Positions 18,647 through 26,743 of a stretch of 64,000 nt of DNA are shown here, one piece after another; the first letter of the stretch is position 1; the number at the start of each line of letters is the position of its first letter. The DNA is taken from the NCBI RefSeq assembly GCF_025231525.1, contig NZ_CP103057.1, forward strand, positions 310,001 through 374,000, in the 5' to 3' direction. Made by a program: the position numbers and the translations under genes. This DNA comes from Sphingomonas endolithica. Lineage in GTDB: Bacteria > Pseudomonadota > Alphaproteobacteria > Sphingomonadales > Sphingomonadaceae. Below the pieces are notes generated by a model. The model worked only from the letters and a program-made list of their open reading frames with translations, had not been told where the DNA came from and searched no databases.

Positions 18647-18892
18647 TTATTCGCCGGTGTTGCCGGCCGTGTCGTTGAGCTCGACGCTGCTGTTCGCATC
18701 GTCCAGCGCGACATTGTCGCCGGTGTTCAGCGCGGTATCTTCCGCGTTGAAGTTCTCGAGCGGCGCATCTTCCGAGTTGAGCACGGTCGTGTTGTCGATC
18801 GACGTCGCGCTGTTGTCGGCGCCTTTGTCGCCACAGGCAGCAACGGTCAGCGCGGCAGCGGCCACGAGCGACAGGGTCACGAACTTCTTCAT
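18647..18892 (-). CDS. Small Asn/Asp-rich lipoprotein
   Basis: An 81-residue protein: signal MKKFVTLSLVAAAALTVAAC with lipobox VAAC (Cys20), then an acidic, Asn/Asp/Thr-rich low-complexity region (SEDAPLENFNAEDTALNTG). ATG at 18892 has GGGAG 7 bases upstream. It is followed by a clear terminator and so is monocistronic. Anchoring in the outer or inner membrane is not decided. No functional family recognised. Confidence 0.8.
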   Translation of the reverse strand: MKKFVTLSLVAAAALTVAACGDKGADNSATSIDNTTVLNSEDAPLENFNAEDTALNTGDNVALDDANSSVELNDTAGNTGE

Positions 18893-19053
18893 CAATGGTC
18901 TCCCAGTTTCCAGGTCTTCGAACGATCCCCATTGCCGCGCCGGACGCGGCGCCGAATGACATCGGAGGATCTGCGTATTTGATAATCCCCTCGGTTGGTA
19001 GGAAAAAGAACTATCGGCGCCGTGAAGGCGCGCTTTCAGCGTGGGCAGCGGGT

Positions 19054-19081
19054 TGTTGCATTCCTGTAACAGCTTGCAACA
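19054..19081. promoter_or_regulatory. Inverted repeat upstream of the TonB-dependent receptor
   Basis: TGTTGCA, 14-base spacer, TGCAACA: exact 7-base arms about 98 bases before the receptor start. It could be an operator for the receptor gene. No named regulator consensus is matched. Confidence 0.35.
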
Positions 19082-19178
19082 TTCGATTGGCGATGGGCTT
19101 CGGCGCGCAGTATTGCGATTGTCAGCCTGCTGCGTTGCGATATCTTCTATGTTCCTGGGTATCAGATGTGGGGAAATT

Positions 19179-22037
19179 ATGCGCTACAAGACGATCTTGC
19201 GCTGCGGTGCGATGCTGCCGATGGCGATGCTGGCGGCCGGTATCGGGCACGCGCAAACGGCCGTGCCAGCGGGCGATGCTGCGGTGGAGACAGTGGCGGC
19301 CGACGACATCGTCGTTACCGGATCGCGCATCCGCCGCGACCCGACCGAACAGCCGCAGCCGGTGGTCGTCGTCGACGAGGCGGCAATCGCGAAAACCGGG
19401 CTTTCCTCGATTGCCGACGTGCTGCAGCGGCTGCCGAGCTCGTCGGGGGGGCTCAACACCAAGTTCAACAATTCGGGCAATCTCGGCAACCCACCCGACG
19501 GCGGCGGGGTCGGCGCGGGATCGGCGGCGATCGACTTGCGTTATCTGGGCGCCAAGCGGACGCTCGTGCTGGTCGACGGCATGCGCTACGTCAACGGCGC
19601 GAGTGCGAGCGGCATTCCGGGCACGGTCGACCTGAATTCGATTCCCGATGTGATGATCGGCCGCGTCGAGGTGCTGCAATCGGCGGCGTCGGCGCTCTAT
19701 GGTTCGGACGCGATCGGCGGCGTCGTCAACATCATCACCAAGTCCGGGCAGAAGGGGCTGAGCGCGTCGGCGCAATATGGCCAGTTCCTGGGCAAGGATG
19801 ATGGGCAGACGCAGAATTACCAGCTGAGCTATGGCTTTGGCGGGCCGCAGACGCATGTCGATGCGGGCGTTTTCTATACCAAGCAGCAGGACGTGCGCGC
19901 CAGCGACCGCTCGATTTCGCAATTTCCCAATCCCGGACAGGCGAGCTGTGCCGAGCCGATCGGCGGGTGTTCGAGCTTCACGCCGCTGGGGCGTTTTGTC
20001 GTTAATGGGCAGAATCTCACATTGCGTGGACCGGTAGCTGGACGCCCGGTTTACGATCCGACACTAGCAACCGGAGACTTCAAGTTGCTGTTGCCTGCCG
20101 ATCGGTACAATTTCGCGCCGCTCAATTACTTCCTGACACCGAACGAGCGTTATGGCGGCTTCGTCAACGCGCGCGCGGAGTTCTCGGATGCGCTCAACCT
20201 GCGCGTGAAGGCGGTGTACAACCGCCGCAATTCGCAGAACCGAGCGGCGTTCCTGCCACTTGGCATCGGGCCAGATGTCGGCAACGGCAATCTGCTCGAC
20301 ACGATTTCGGTCGACGTCACCAATCCGTACAATCCGTTCGGCGCTACGTTGGTGCCGGGGCAGAACTATACCGCGGTGTACCGCCGCTTGGTCGAGGCTG
20401 GGCAGCGTACCTACAGCCAGCAGGTCGACACCATGTCGGTCACCGGCACGCTGGACGGCAAGTTCCAGATGTTCGGGCGCAATTGGTATTGGGATGCCAA
20501 CGCCTCGGTCGGGCAGAATGACGCGCATCAGTTATTCACCGGCAACGTCAACGTTGCGCGGCTGCAGCAAGCGCTTGGGCCGGTCAGCGACTGCACCGGG
20601 CCGTGCGTGCCGTTCAATTTCTTTGGTGGTGTGGGATCGATCACCCCTGAGATGCTGGCCTATGTCGGGTTCGACGAACGCTCGCGCAGTTCGCAGCGGC
20701 TCGACGATTATACCGCCAACCTGACGGGTGAATTGTTCGACCTGCCGGGCGGGCCGGTGGGCATCGCGATCGGCTATGAGCATCGCTTCCAGTCGGGCAA
20801 TTTCGTACCCGATCCGGTCATCCAGGCCGGACTCGGTGCCGACATCCCGGCGCAGGCGGCGAGCGGCCAGTTCAACGTGGACGAGCTGTATGGCGAGCTG
20901 CGGCTGCCGTTGTTGAAGGACGTGCCGTTCTTCCAGTCGCTGGAACTGAACGGTGCGGCGCGCCATTCGAATTATTCGACCTTCGGCGGCAACACGACGC
21001 TGACCGGGGGCGTGCTATGGAAGCCGGTCAGCGACCTGCTGCTGCGCGGTTCCTATGCCGAAAGCCTGCGGGCGCCATCGATCGGCGAATTGTACGGTGC
21101 GCAGTCGCGCTTCGATCAGCCGCTGTCCGATCCTTGCTCCAACATCGCCGGATCGCAATATCAGGCATCAGCGACGGTGCGCGCCAATTGCGTGGCCAAT
21201 GGCGTGCCGGTGAGCGGCAGCTATCAGGAGCCGAACGGCCAGCTGCCGGTGCTGACCGGGGGCAACCGGGATTTGCAGCCGGAAACGGCGCGCACGATCC
21301 TGTTTGGTGGGGCATACAGCCCGGCCTGGGCACGCGGCGGATCGCTGCGCACGCTGAGCCTGGAGGTCAATTACTATGACATCAAGGTGAAGGGCGCGAT
21401 CGCATCGATCGGCGCGGACGTGCTGCTCGACCGTTGCGCGCAAGTCGCCGACGCGTTGAGCTGCGCTGCGATCCGTCGTGCACCAAGCGGGATCATCTCG
21501 TCGATCAACGGTGTGCTGCTGAATACCGGCGGTATCCGGACGCAGGGCATCGATGCGACGTTCAACCTGCGCACGTCGGAGACCGGCGCGGGCAGCTTTG
21601 GCCTGTATGCCGCGGGCAACTACCTGCTGAAATATTCGGAAACGGTGCCGGCGACGACAGGCAGCACCACCACCGAATATACCGGCACCGAGCGCGGAAG
21701 CCCCGACCAGGCCTATCCCAAGTTCAAGGGGCAGGCCACGATCGACTGGGCAGTAGGGCCCATCGCTGCGTCGATCACCGGACGGTATATCGATGGTGTC
21801 GACGACGTGAAACCCGACAACAGCCCGAACCGCATGAAGAGCCGCCTCTATGGAGATGCGCAAGTACAGTTCAGCCCAAGCTGGATGCAGGATCGGATTG
21901 CGTTGACGCTCGGCGTCAACAACCTGTTCAACAGCAATCCGCCAGCCTGCTATAGCTGCAGCCTGAACAATTACGATCCGACGACGTACGACGTGCCGGG
22001 CCGGTTCGGCTATGTCCGGTTGTCCTATAAAATGTAG
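19179..22037 (+). CDS. TonB-dependent outer-membrane receptor
   Basis: A 952-residue receptor that moves ligands across the outer membrane with energy from TonB-ExbB-ExbD. Signal peptide MRYKTILRCGAMLPMAMLAA... with cleavage near GHAQT. The plug begins with DDIVVTGSRIRR and contains LVDGMRYVNGASASGIPGT and SALYGSDAIGGVVNIITK. The barrel ends in Met (VPGRFGYVRLSYKM) rather than the usual aromatic residue. The start at 19179 has GGGGAAATT just before it. Members of this large-plug type in sphingomonads often handle plant or sugar compounds; the substrate here is unknown. A terminator follows. Confidence 0.93.
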   Translation: MRYKTILRCGAMLPMAMLAAGIGHAQTAVPAGDAAVETVAADDIVVTGSRIRRDPTEQPQPVVVVDEAAIAKTGLSSIADVLQRLPSSSGGLNTKFNNSGNLGNPPDGGGVGAGSAAIDLRYLGAKRTLVLVDGMRYVNGASASGIPGTVDLNSIPDVMIGRVEVLQSAASALYGSDAIGGVVNIITKSGQKGLSASAQYGQFLGKDDGQTQNYQLSYGFGGPQTHVDAGVFYTKQQDVRASDRSISQFPNPGQASCAEPIGGCSSFTPLGRFVVNGQNLTLRGPVAGRPVYDPTLATGDFKLLLPADRYNFAPLNYFLTPNERYGGFVNARAEFSDALNLRVKAVYNRRNSQNRAAFLPLGIGPDVGNGNLLDTISVDVTNPYNPFGATLVPGQNYTAVYRRLVEAGQRTYSQQVDTMSVTGTLDGKFQMFGRNWYWDANASVGQNDAHQLFTGNVNVARLQQALGPVSDCTGPCVPFNFFGGVGSITPEMLAYVGFDERSRSSQRLDDYTANLTGELFDLPGGPVGIAIGYEHRFQSGNFVPDPVIQAGLGADIPAQAASGQFNVDELYGELRLPLLKDVPFFQSLELNGAARHSNYSTFGGNTTLTGGVLWKPVSDLLLRGSYAESLRAPSIGELYGAQSRFDQPLSDPCSNIAGSQYQASATVRANCVANGVPVSGSYQEPNGQLPVLTGGNRDLQPETARTILFGGAYSPAWARGGSLRTLSLEVNYYDIKVKGAIASIGADVLLDRCAQVADALSCAAIRRAPSGIISSINGVLLNTGGIRTQGIDATFNLRTSETGAGSFGLYAAGNYLLKYSETVPATTGSTTTEYTGTERGSPDQAYPKFKGQATIDWAVGPIAASITGRYIDGVDDVKPDNSPNRMKSRLYGDAQVQFSPSWMQDRIALTLGVNNLFNSNPPACYSCSLNNYDPTTYDVPGRFGYVRLSYKM

Positions 22038-22045
22038 TCGATCCT

Positions 22046-22074
22046 CCCCGCCTGCGAACAAGCCGCAGGCGGGG
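22046..22074 (+). terminator. Hairpin terminator after the TonB-dependent receptor
   Basis: CCCCGCCTGCG, loop AACAAGC, CGCAGGCGGGG: perfect 11-base stem 9 bases after the stop. No U-run follows, so termination may need Rho or be imperfect. Confidence 0.6.
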
Positions 22075-22134
22075 AATCAGCACTTGTCCCGGGCCCCGAC
22101 TTGTGGAACAAATCGGGAATAGGGAGAGTGGATC

Positions 22135-22533
22135 ATGTCGACGACGGGGCGGTGTCACTGTGGGGCGGTCACCTATCAGGCGGCGGGGGAGCCGCTGCAT
22201 CATGCACTGTGCCATTGTGAGGATTGCCGGCGCAGCGCGGGGGCACCGATGGTGGGGTGGATCGCGTACCCGGAGGATCAGGTGACGGTGATCGGTGCGC
22301 CGGTGACCTACGAATCGTCGCACAGCGGACGGCGGCAATTCTGCGGCATGTGTGGCACCGGGCTGTTCTATACCAACGCCCAGATGCTTCCCGGGATCAT
22401 CGACATTCAGTCTACGACGCTGGACGCCGCAGCCGACATGCCGCCGGCGGCGCACATCCAGGTCGCGGAGCGCCTGCCGTGGATGGCGGATGTGTCGGGT
22501 CTTCCCGAATTTGCGAGATATCCTGGCAGCTAA
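22135..22533 (+). CDS. GFA (CENP-V/GFA domain) family protein
   Basis: A 132-residue zinc protein of the glutathione-dependent formaldehyde-activating enzyme fold. Zinc ligands: CHCGAV (Cys8, Cys10), CHCEDC (27-32) and FCGMCG. The family name comes from one enzyme whose activity is disputed, so only the fold is claimed. Ribosome site AGGGAGAG lies 6-7 bases before ATG. No adjacent formaldehyde genes. A paired palindromic repeat follows. Confidence 0.9.
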   Translation: MSTTGRCHCGAVTYQAAGEPLHHALCHCEDCRRSAGAPMVGWIAYPEDQVTVIGAPVTYESSHSGRRQFCGMCGTGLFYTNAQMLPGIIDIQSTTLDAAADMPPAAHIQVAERLPWMADVSGLPEFARYPGS

Positions 22534-22584
22534 GGGCGGCCGATATTCGGCCCTGTGTCGTATTTGAAGTCGGTCCGCTCATGC

Positions 22585-22660
22585 GGCCCTGCAAGAGCAG
22601 GGGGCCAGAATCACATATGCTGCGCTTGGTACCCTGGGCTCCTGCATCCGCAGGAGCACA
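22585..22660. repeat. Paired palindromic repeat (REP-like), diverged copy 4
   Basis: Arms CCCTGCAAGAGCAGGG then GGCCAGA, and CCCTGGGCTCCTGC then its complement GCAGGAGCA. It keeps the two-hairpin design and the CCAG/CTGG inner ends but the stems have drifted. The 348-base gap between the GFA gene and btaA (22534-22881) holds this repeat and a weak Pho-box-like motif, nothing else I can support. Confidence 0.65.
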
Positions 22661-22820
22661 ATGTGGTGTATCTCTCGGGGTGAAGGCAGGGCGGCTCGGT
22701 CTATGGATCATGGGTTGGTGGACCCAGACGTTGGAGTGGCCGGATCTTCGATGCAGAAGCAGGCGGAAAGTGCTGTGCTGATGGTGCCGGGGCCAGAATA
22801 AGATCCGACCCAAGCGCTGG

Positions 22821-22838
22821 CCGTCACGGCGGAGTCAT
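22821..22838 (+). promoter_or_regulatory. Weak Pho-box-like motif upstream of btaA
   Basis: CCGTCAC-GGCG-GAGTCAT: two GTCA(C/T) half-sites 11 bases apart, the PhoB spacing, 43 bases before btaA. Each half differs from CTGTCAT at positions 1-2. Credible only because btaAB is PhoB-controlled in other bacteria and the next gene has a strong Pho box. Confidence 0.3.
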
Positions 22839-22881
22839 GGAAACGCCGTAGCGGCGACGCGAACCACAAGGGGTACGCGGC

Positions 22882-24120
22882 ATGGCGGGCTTGAAGCTTC
22901 ATCGGGCGACGACGGCGAAGGTCGGCGCGGCAGTCCAGCAGCATGACGGGGCGAGCAAGGCGGGGATGCTGGAACGCGCCTTCACTTTCGCGTTTCGCGG
23001 GCTGGTCTATGCGCAGATCTGGGAAGACCCGGTCGTCGACATGGAGGCGCTGGCGATCACGCCCGATTGCCATGTCGTGACGATCGCCAGCGGCGGGTGC
23101 AACGTGCTGTCGTATCTGACCGCCGATCCGGCGCGGATCACCGCGGTCGATCTCAACACCGCGCATGTCGCGCTCAACCGGCTGAAGATCGCTGCCGCTC
23201 TGCACCTGCCGGATCATGCGACATTCCACCGCTTCTTCGGCGAGGCGGACGATCGCGCCAACGTGCGCGTCTATATGCAGCAGTTGCGGCCGCATCTCGA
23301 TGAGGTGACGCAGCGTTACTGGGAAGGCCGCGACGTGATGGGCCGGCGGCGTATCCGCGGGTTCGCCGCCAACATCTACAAGCGCGGGCTGCTCGGCGGC
23401 TTCATCGGCACGGCCCATCTGGTTGCGCGGCTGTACGGCATCGATCCACGGGAGATGCTGGCCGCGGCGACGATCGAGGAGCAGCGGCGGGTGTTCGAGA
23501 CGCGGCTGGCGCCGGTGTTCGACAAGGGCTTCGTGCGCTGGCTGATGGACCAGCCGGCATCGTTGTTCGGGCTGGGCATCCCGCCGGCGCAATATGCCGC
23601 GCTGTCGAACGACGATCCCGGCGGCATCCGTGCGGTGTTGCGTGGCCGGCTTGAAAAACTGGCCTGCGACTTCCCGGTCAGCGACAATTATTTCGCGCAG
23701 CAGGCGTTCGGGCGGCGCTATGCACCGGGCGAGGGGCAGTCGGTGCCGCCGTATCTCGATCCGGCGCATCATGCCGATATCGCCGCGCGTGCCGGGCGGA
23801 TCGACGTGCTGCATGCCAACCTTGCCGAGCATCTGGCGGCGCTACCCGCGGCAAGCCGTGACCGTTATATCCTGCTCGACGCGCAGGACTGGATGACCGA
23901 CGAGCAGTTGAACACGTTGTGGTCCGAAATCACGCGCACCGCCAAGCCCGGCGCGCGCGTTCTTTTCCGTACCGCAGCCGCGCCGAGCCTCTTGCCCGGG
24001 CGTGTGGCGGACGAATTGCTCGATCGCTGGGAATATCGCGAGGCCGACTCGCTGGATTACACCGCGCGCGATCGATCCTCGATCTATGGCGGCGTGCACC
24101 TGTACGTGCTGAAGGGTTGA
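22882..24120 (+). CDS. btaA: BtaA: S-adenosylmethionine:diacylglycerol 3-amino-3-carboxypropyltransferase
   Basis: A 412-residue DUF3419 protein. BtaA moves the aminocarboxypropyl group of S-adenosylmethionine to diacylglycerol, giving diacylglyceryl-homoserine, the first step of betaine lipid (DGTS) synthesis. Visible marks: FRGLVYAQIWEDPVVDMEAL, VTIASGGCNVLSYL, ITAVDLNTAHVALNRLK and the C-terminal DAQDWMTDEQLNTLW. The next gene is a SAM methyltransferase 4 bases downstream, the usual BtaB partner. These lipids replace phospholipids when phosphate is short, and the next gene is a phosphate transporter with a Pho box. Confidence 0.9.
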   Translation: MAGLKLHRATTAKVGAAVQQHDGASKAGMLERAFTFAFRGLVYAQIWEDPVVDMEALAITPDCHVVTIASGGCNVLSYLTADPARITAVDLNTAHVALNRLKIAAALHLPDHATFHRFFGEADDRANVRVYMQQLRPHLDEVTQRYWEGRDVMGRRRIRGFAANIYKRGLLGGFIGTAHLVARLYGIDPREMLAAATIEEQRRVFETRLAPVFDKGFVRWLMDQPASLFGLGIPPAQYAALSNDDPGGIRAVLRGRLEKLACDFPVSDNYFAQQAFGRRYAPGEGQSVPPYLDPAHHADIAARAGRIDVLHANLAEHLAALPAASRDRYILLDAQDWMTDEQLNTLWSEITRTAKPGARVLFRTAAAPSLLPGRVADELLDRWEYREADSLDYTARDRSSIYGGVHLYVLKG

Positions 24121-24124
24121 GCGC

Positions 24125-24787
24125 GTGGTGGATCACGCCTCGCGGATGGACGCGATCTATGCGCGGCAACGGCATTTCTATGATCTGACGCGCAAATATT
24201 ACCTGCTCGGGCGCGACCGGCTGATCGCCGAGCTCGATCTCGGCACCGGCGAGGAGGGGGGCGGCAGCGTGATCGAGATCGGTTGCGGCACGGCGCGCAA
24301 CCTGATCGCGGTGGCCAAGGCGTGGCCGGGGGCGCGCTGCTTCGGGATCGACCTTTCCGAAGAGATGCTGACCACCGCGCGGGCGAATGTCGCCCGGGCG
24401 GGACTCAGCGACCGGATCATCCTGGCCCAGGGCGACGCGACCGGGTTCGATCCCATCGCCTTGTTCGGGCAGGCGACGTTCGACCGCGTGATGATGTCTT
24501 ATACGCTCTCGATGATCCCCGATTGGCGCGCTGCCCTGGCGCAGGCCGCGGCGGTCGCGCGCGGGCGAGTGGATTGCGTCGACTTCGGGCAACAGGAGCG
24601 GCTGCCGGCGGTTTTCCGGCGCGGATTGTTCGCGTGGTTGGGGAAGTTCGATGTGACGCCGCGGGCTGATTTGGCGGCGGCGCTGCACGACGTGGCGGCG
24701 CGGCAGGCCTGGCGCGCGACCTTCACGCCGCGCTACCGGGGTTATGCTTGGGCCGGGCGGCTGGAGCGGGATGTCGTGCCGTCCTGA
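24125..24787 (+). CDS. btaB: BtaB: SAM-dependent N-methyltransferase of betaine lipid synthesis
   Basis: A 220-residue class I methyltransferase with motif I VIEIGCGTARN (about 49-59), acidic motif II CFGIDLSEEM and motif III QGDATGF. In BtaAB systems it methylates diacylglyceryl-homoserine three times to give DGTS. The role is assigned mainly by position, 4 bases behind btaA. The GTG start at 24125 gives MVDHASRMDAIYARQ; the Met at residue 8 is an alternative. Confidence 0.85.
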   Translation: MVDHASRMDAIYARQRHFYDLTRKYYLLGRDRLIAELDLGTGEEGGGSVIEIGCGTARNLIAVAKAWPGARCFGIDLSEEMLTTARANVARAGLSDRIILAQGDATGFDPIALFGQATFDRVMMSYTLSMIPDWRAALAQAAAVARGRVDCVDFGQQERLPAVFRRGLFAWLGKFDVTPRADLAAALHDVAARQAWRATFTPRYRGYAWAGRLERDVVPS

Positions 24788-24795
24788 TCGTTGCC

Positions 24796-24812
24796 CCCGG
24801 GTTCAACCCGGG
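24796..24812. repeat. Single REP-like hairpin after btaB
   Basis: CCCGGGTT-C-AACCCGGG, a near-perfect palindrome of the repeat family, followed by TGACTGG. It lies just past the btaB stop and may end that transcript. Confidence 0.6.
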
Positions 24813-24862
24813 TGACTGGAATAAGTGGCGGGCCGATGGTTGAGATCGGGCCGCCGCGAACG

Positions 24863-24891
24863 TTGTCATCGTACTGTCATGAAGCTGTCAC
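24863..24891 (+). promoter_or_regulatory. Triple Pho box upstream of the phosphate transporter
   Basis: TTGTCAT, CTGTCAT and CTGTCAC start at 24863, 24874 and 24885, exactly 11 bases apart. This is the PhoB direct-repeat pattern (CTGTCAT-N4-CTGTCAT) with one extra half-site, 25 bases before the transporter start. It implies control by phosphate limitation. Confidence 0.8.
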
Positions 24892-24915
24892 GAACACCCG
24901 CGAAGGGAAATCATC

Positions 24916-26568
24916 ATGGCCACACACGCTATCGCGGCTTCAACGTCGCCCCACGACGCGCCCCATCACTCGCGGTTCGATCGACCCGTTCCGCCGATTG
25001 CTCGGACTCTGTTCCTCGTCGCGCTGTTCGGCGGCTTCGCTTATGCCGGTTACAGCGTGTTCGTGGATACGCGGCAGGTGGGCGAGAGCCTGGCGCTGGG
25101 CGTCTTCGCCTTTCTGGGATTGGCGCTGCTGATCGCGTTGGGGTTCGAATTCGTCAACGGCTTCCACGACACCGCCAACGCGGTGGCGACGGTGATCTAC
25201 ACCAATTCCATGCCCGCCTATGCCGCGGTGGTATGGTCGGGGTTCTTCAACTTCCTGGGCGTCATGCTCTCCACCGGTGCCGTGGCGTATTCGATCATCA
25301 CCTTGCTGCCTGTCGACCTGATCCTGAACGTGGGCAGCAGCGGCGGCTTCGCGATGATCTTTTCGCTGTTGCTGGCGGCGGTGCTGTGGAACCTGGCGAC
25401 CTGGTATATCGGGCTGCCTAATTCCTCCAGCCACACGCTGATCGGATCGATCCTGGGCGTTGGCTTTGCCAACCAGATGCTGACAGGCGGCAGCGCCGGC
25501 GGCACGGCGGGCGTGGAATGGAGCCAGGCGACCAAGGTGCTGACGGGGCTGTGGATGGCGCCGCTGATCGGTTTCTTCGCCGCGATGGTGCTGCTGTTCG
25601 CCATGAAGATGGTCGTTCGCAAGCCTGCTTTGTACGAGCAGCCGGCCGAGGGCGCGCCGCCGCCCAAAGGCATCCGCGCGCTGCTGATCTTTACCTGCAC
25701 CGCGGTGAGCTTCGCGCATGGGGGTAATGACGGGCAGAAGGGCATGGGGCTGATCATGCTGATCCTGATCGGCTGCGCGCCGACCGCCTATGCGCTCAAC
25801 CGCACCTTGCCGGACAGTGCCACGCCGGCGTTCGTCGCCTCCGCCAATGCGGTCAGCGCGACGTTCGACGCCAAGTCGCGTGGGCTGGACATTCCGCTGG
25901 TGGCGGCGCGCGGTGTGCTCACCGACGCGCTGCAGGCCAAGCAGGTCGACCGCCCGGAAGTGTATGGCGCGGTCGAGACCGTGTCGCGCGATCTTGCCCA
26001 GCGCGTCGGCGGCTATGGTGCGCTGAGCAAGGTGCCGGCCGAAGCCACGCACAACGTGCGCAACGACATGTACCTGCTGCTCGACACCACGAAGCTGATG
26101 ACCAAGGCGGAGGACAAGGAAACGCGCTTCTCGGCCGCGGAACTGAAAGGTATCGGCGACTATCAGGACAAGCTGGAATCGGGCACGCGCTTCATCCCCT
26201 TGTGGGTGAAGGTCGCGGTCGCAATTGCGCTGGGCCTGGGCACGATGGTCGGGTGGAAGCGGATCGTGATCACGGTCGGCGAGAAGATCGGCAAGAGCCA
26301 CATGACCTATGGCATGGGTGCATCGGCCGAACTGGTCGCCGCATCGGTGATCCTGATGGCGGAGCGCTTCGGCCTGCCGGTATCGACGACGCACATCCTG
26401 ACCTCGGGCGTGGCGGGTGCGTCGGTTGCTAACGGACAGGGGCTGCAGGTGCGGACGATCCGCAACATGGCGCTTGCCTGGGTGATGACGCTGCCGGCGG
26501 CGATGCTGCTGTCGGGCGGGCTGTACTGGTTGCTGCTGAGCCTGGTGCGGGCGAACGGCGGGGCTTGA
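24916..26568 (+). CDS. PiT-family inorganic phosphate transporter
   Basis: A 550-residue inner-membrane cation/phosphate symporter. The two family signatures are present: FEFVNGFHDTANAVATVIYT in the N-terminal half and FAHGGNDGQKGMG in the C-terminal half. A hydrophilic cytoplasmic insert (about 300-430) splits the membrane domains, as in longer proteobacterial PiT proteins. The ribosome site AAGGGAAA precedes ATG. PiT carriers are often constitutive low-affinity systems, so a strong Pho box here is of note. Confidence 0.93.
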   Translation: MATHAIAASTSPHDAPHHSRFDRPVPPIARTLFLVALFGGFAYAGYSVFVDTRQVGESLALGVFAFLGLALLIALGFEFVNGFHDTANAVATVIYTNSMPAYAAVVWSGFFNFLGVMLSTGAVAYSIITLLPVDLILNVGSSGGFAMIFSLLLAAVLWNLATWYIGLPNSSSHTLIGSILGVGFANQMLTGGSAGGTAGVEWSQATKVLTGLWMAPLIGFFAAMVLLFAMKMVVRKPALYEQPAEGAPPPKGIRALLIFTCTAVSFAHGGNDGQKGMGLIMLILIGCAPTAYALNRTLPDSATPAFVASANAVSATFDAKSRGLDIPLVAARGVLTDALQAKQVDRPEVYGAVETVSRDLAQRVGGYGALSKVPAEATHNVRNDMYLLLDTTKLMTKAEDKETRFSAAELKGIGDYQDKLESGTRFIPLWVKVAVAIALGLGTMVGWKRIVITVGEKIGKSHMTYGMGASAELVAASVILMAERFGLPVSTTHILTSGVAGASVANGQGLQVRTIRNMALAWVMTLPAAMLLSGGLYWLLLSLVRANGGA

Positions 26569-26585
26569 CCAACGCGGGCGACGAT

Positions 26586-26688
26586 GTTCTCCGGCGAAGG
26601 CGCGGGTCCAGTTGGTGAGCAGAAGTTGGCACATGTTGCGCGTAGTTGCATCGGCCTCGCTACTGGGCCCCGGCCTTCGCCGGGGAAC
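26586..26688. repeat. Paired GC-rich palindromic repeat (REP-like), copy 5
   Basis: Left arm GTTCTCCGGCGAAGGCGCGGG then TCCAGTT; right arm TACTGGGCCCCGGCC then complement ending CGGGGAAC. It fills most of the gap between the phosphate transporter and the MHS transporter. Confidence 0.75.
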
Positions 26689-26743
26689 AGTGTAAGATAG
26701 GCGGGGTTGACCTGAGGCTACTCCGGCGCAAATCCCTAGCGGC

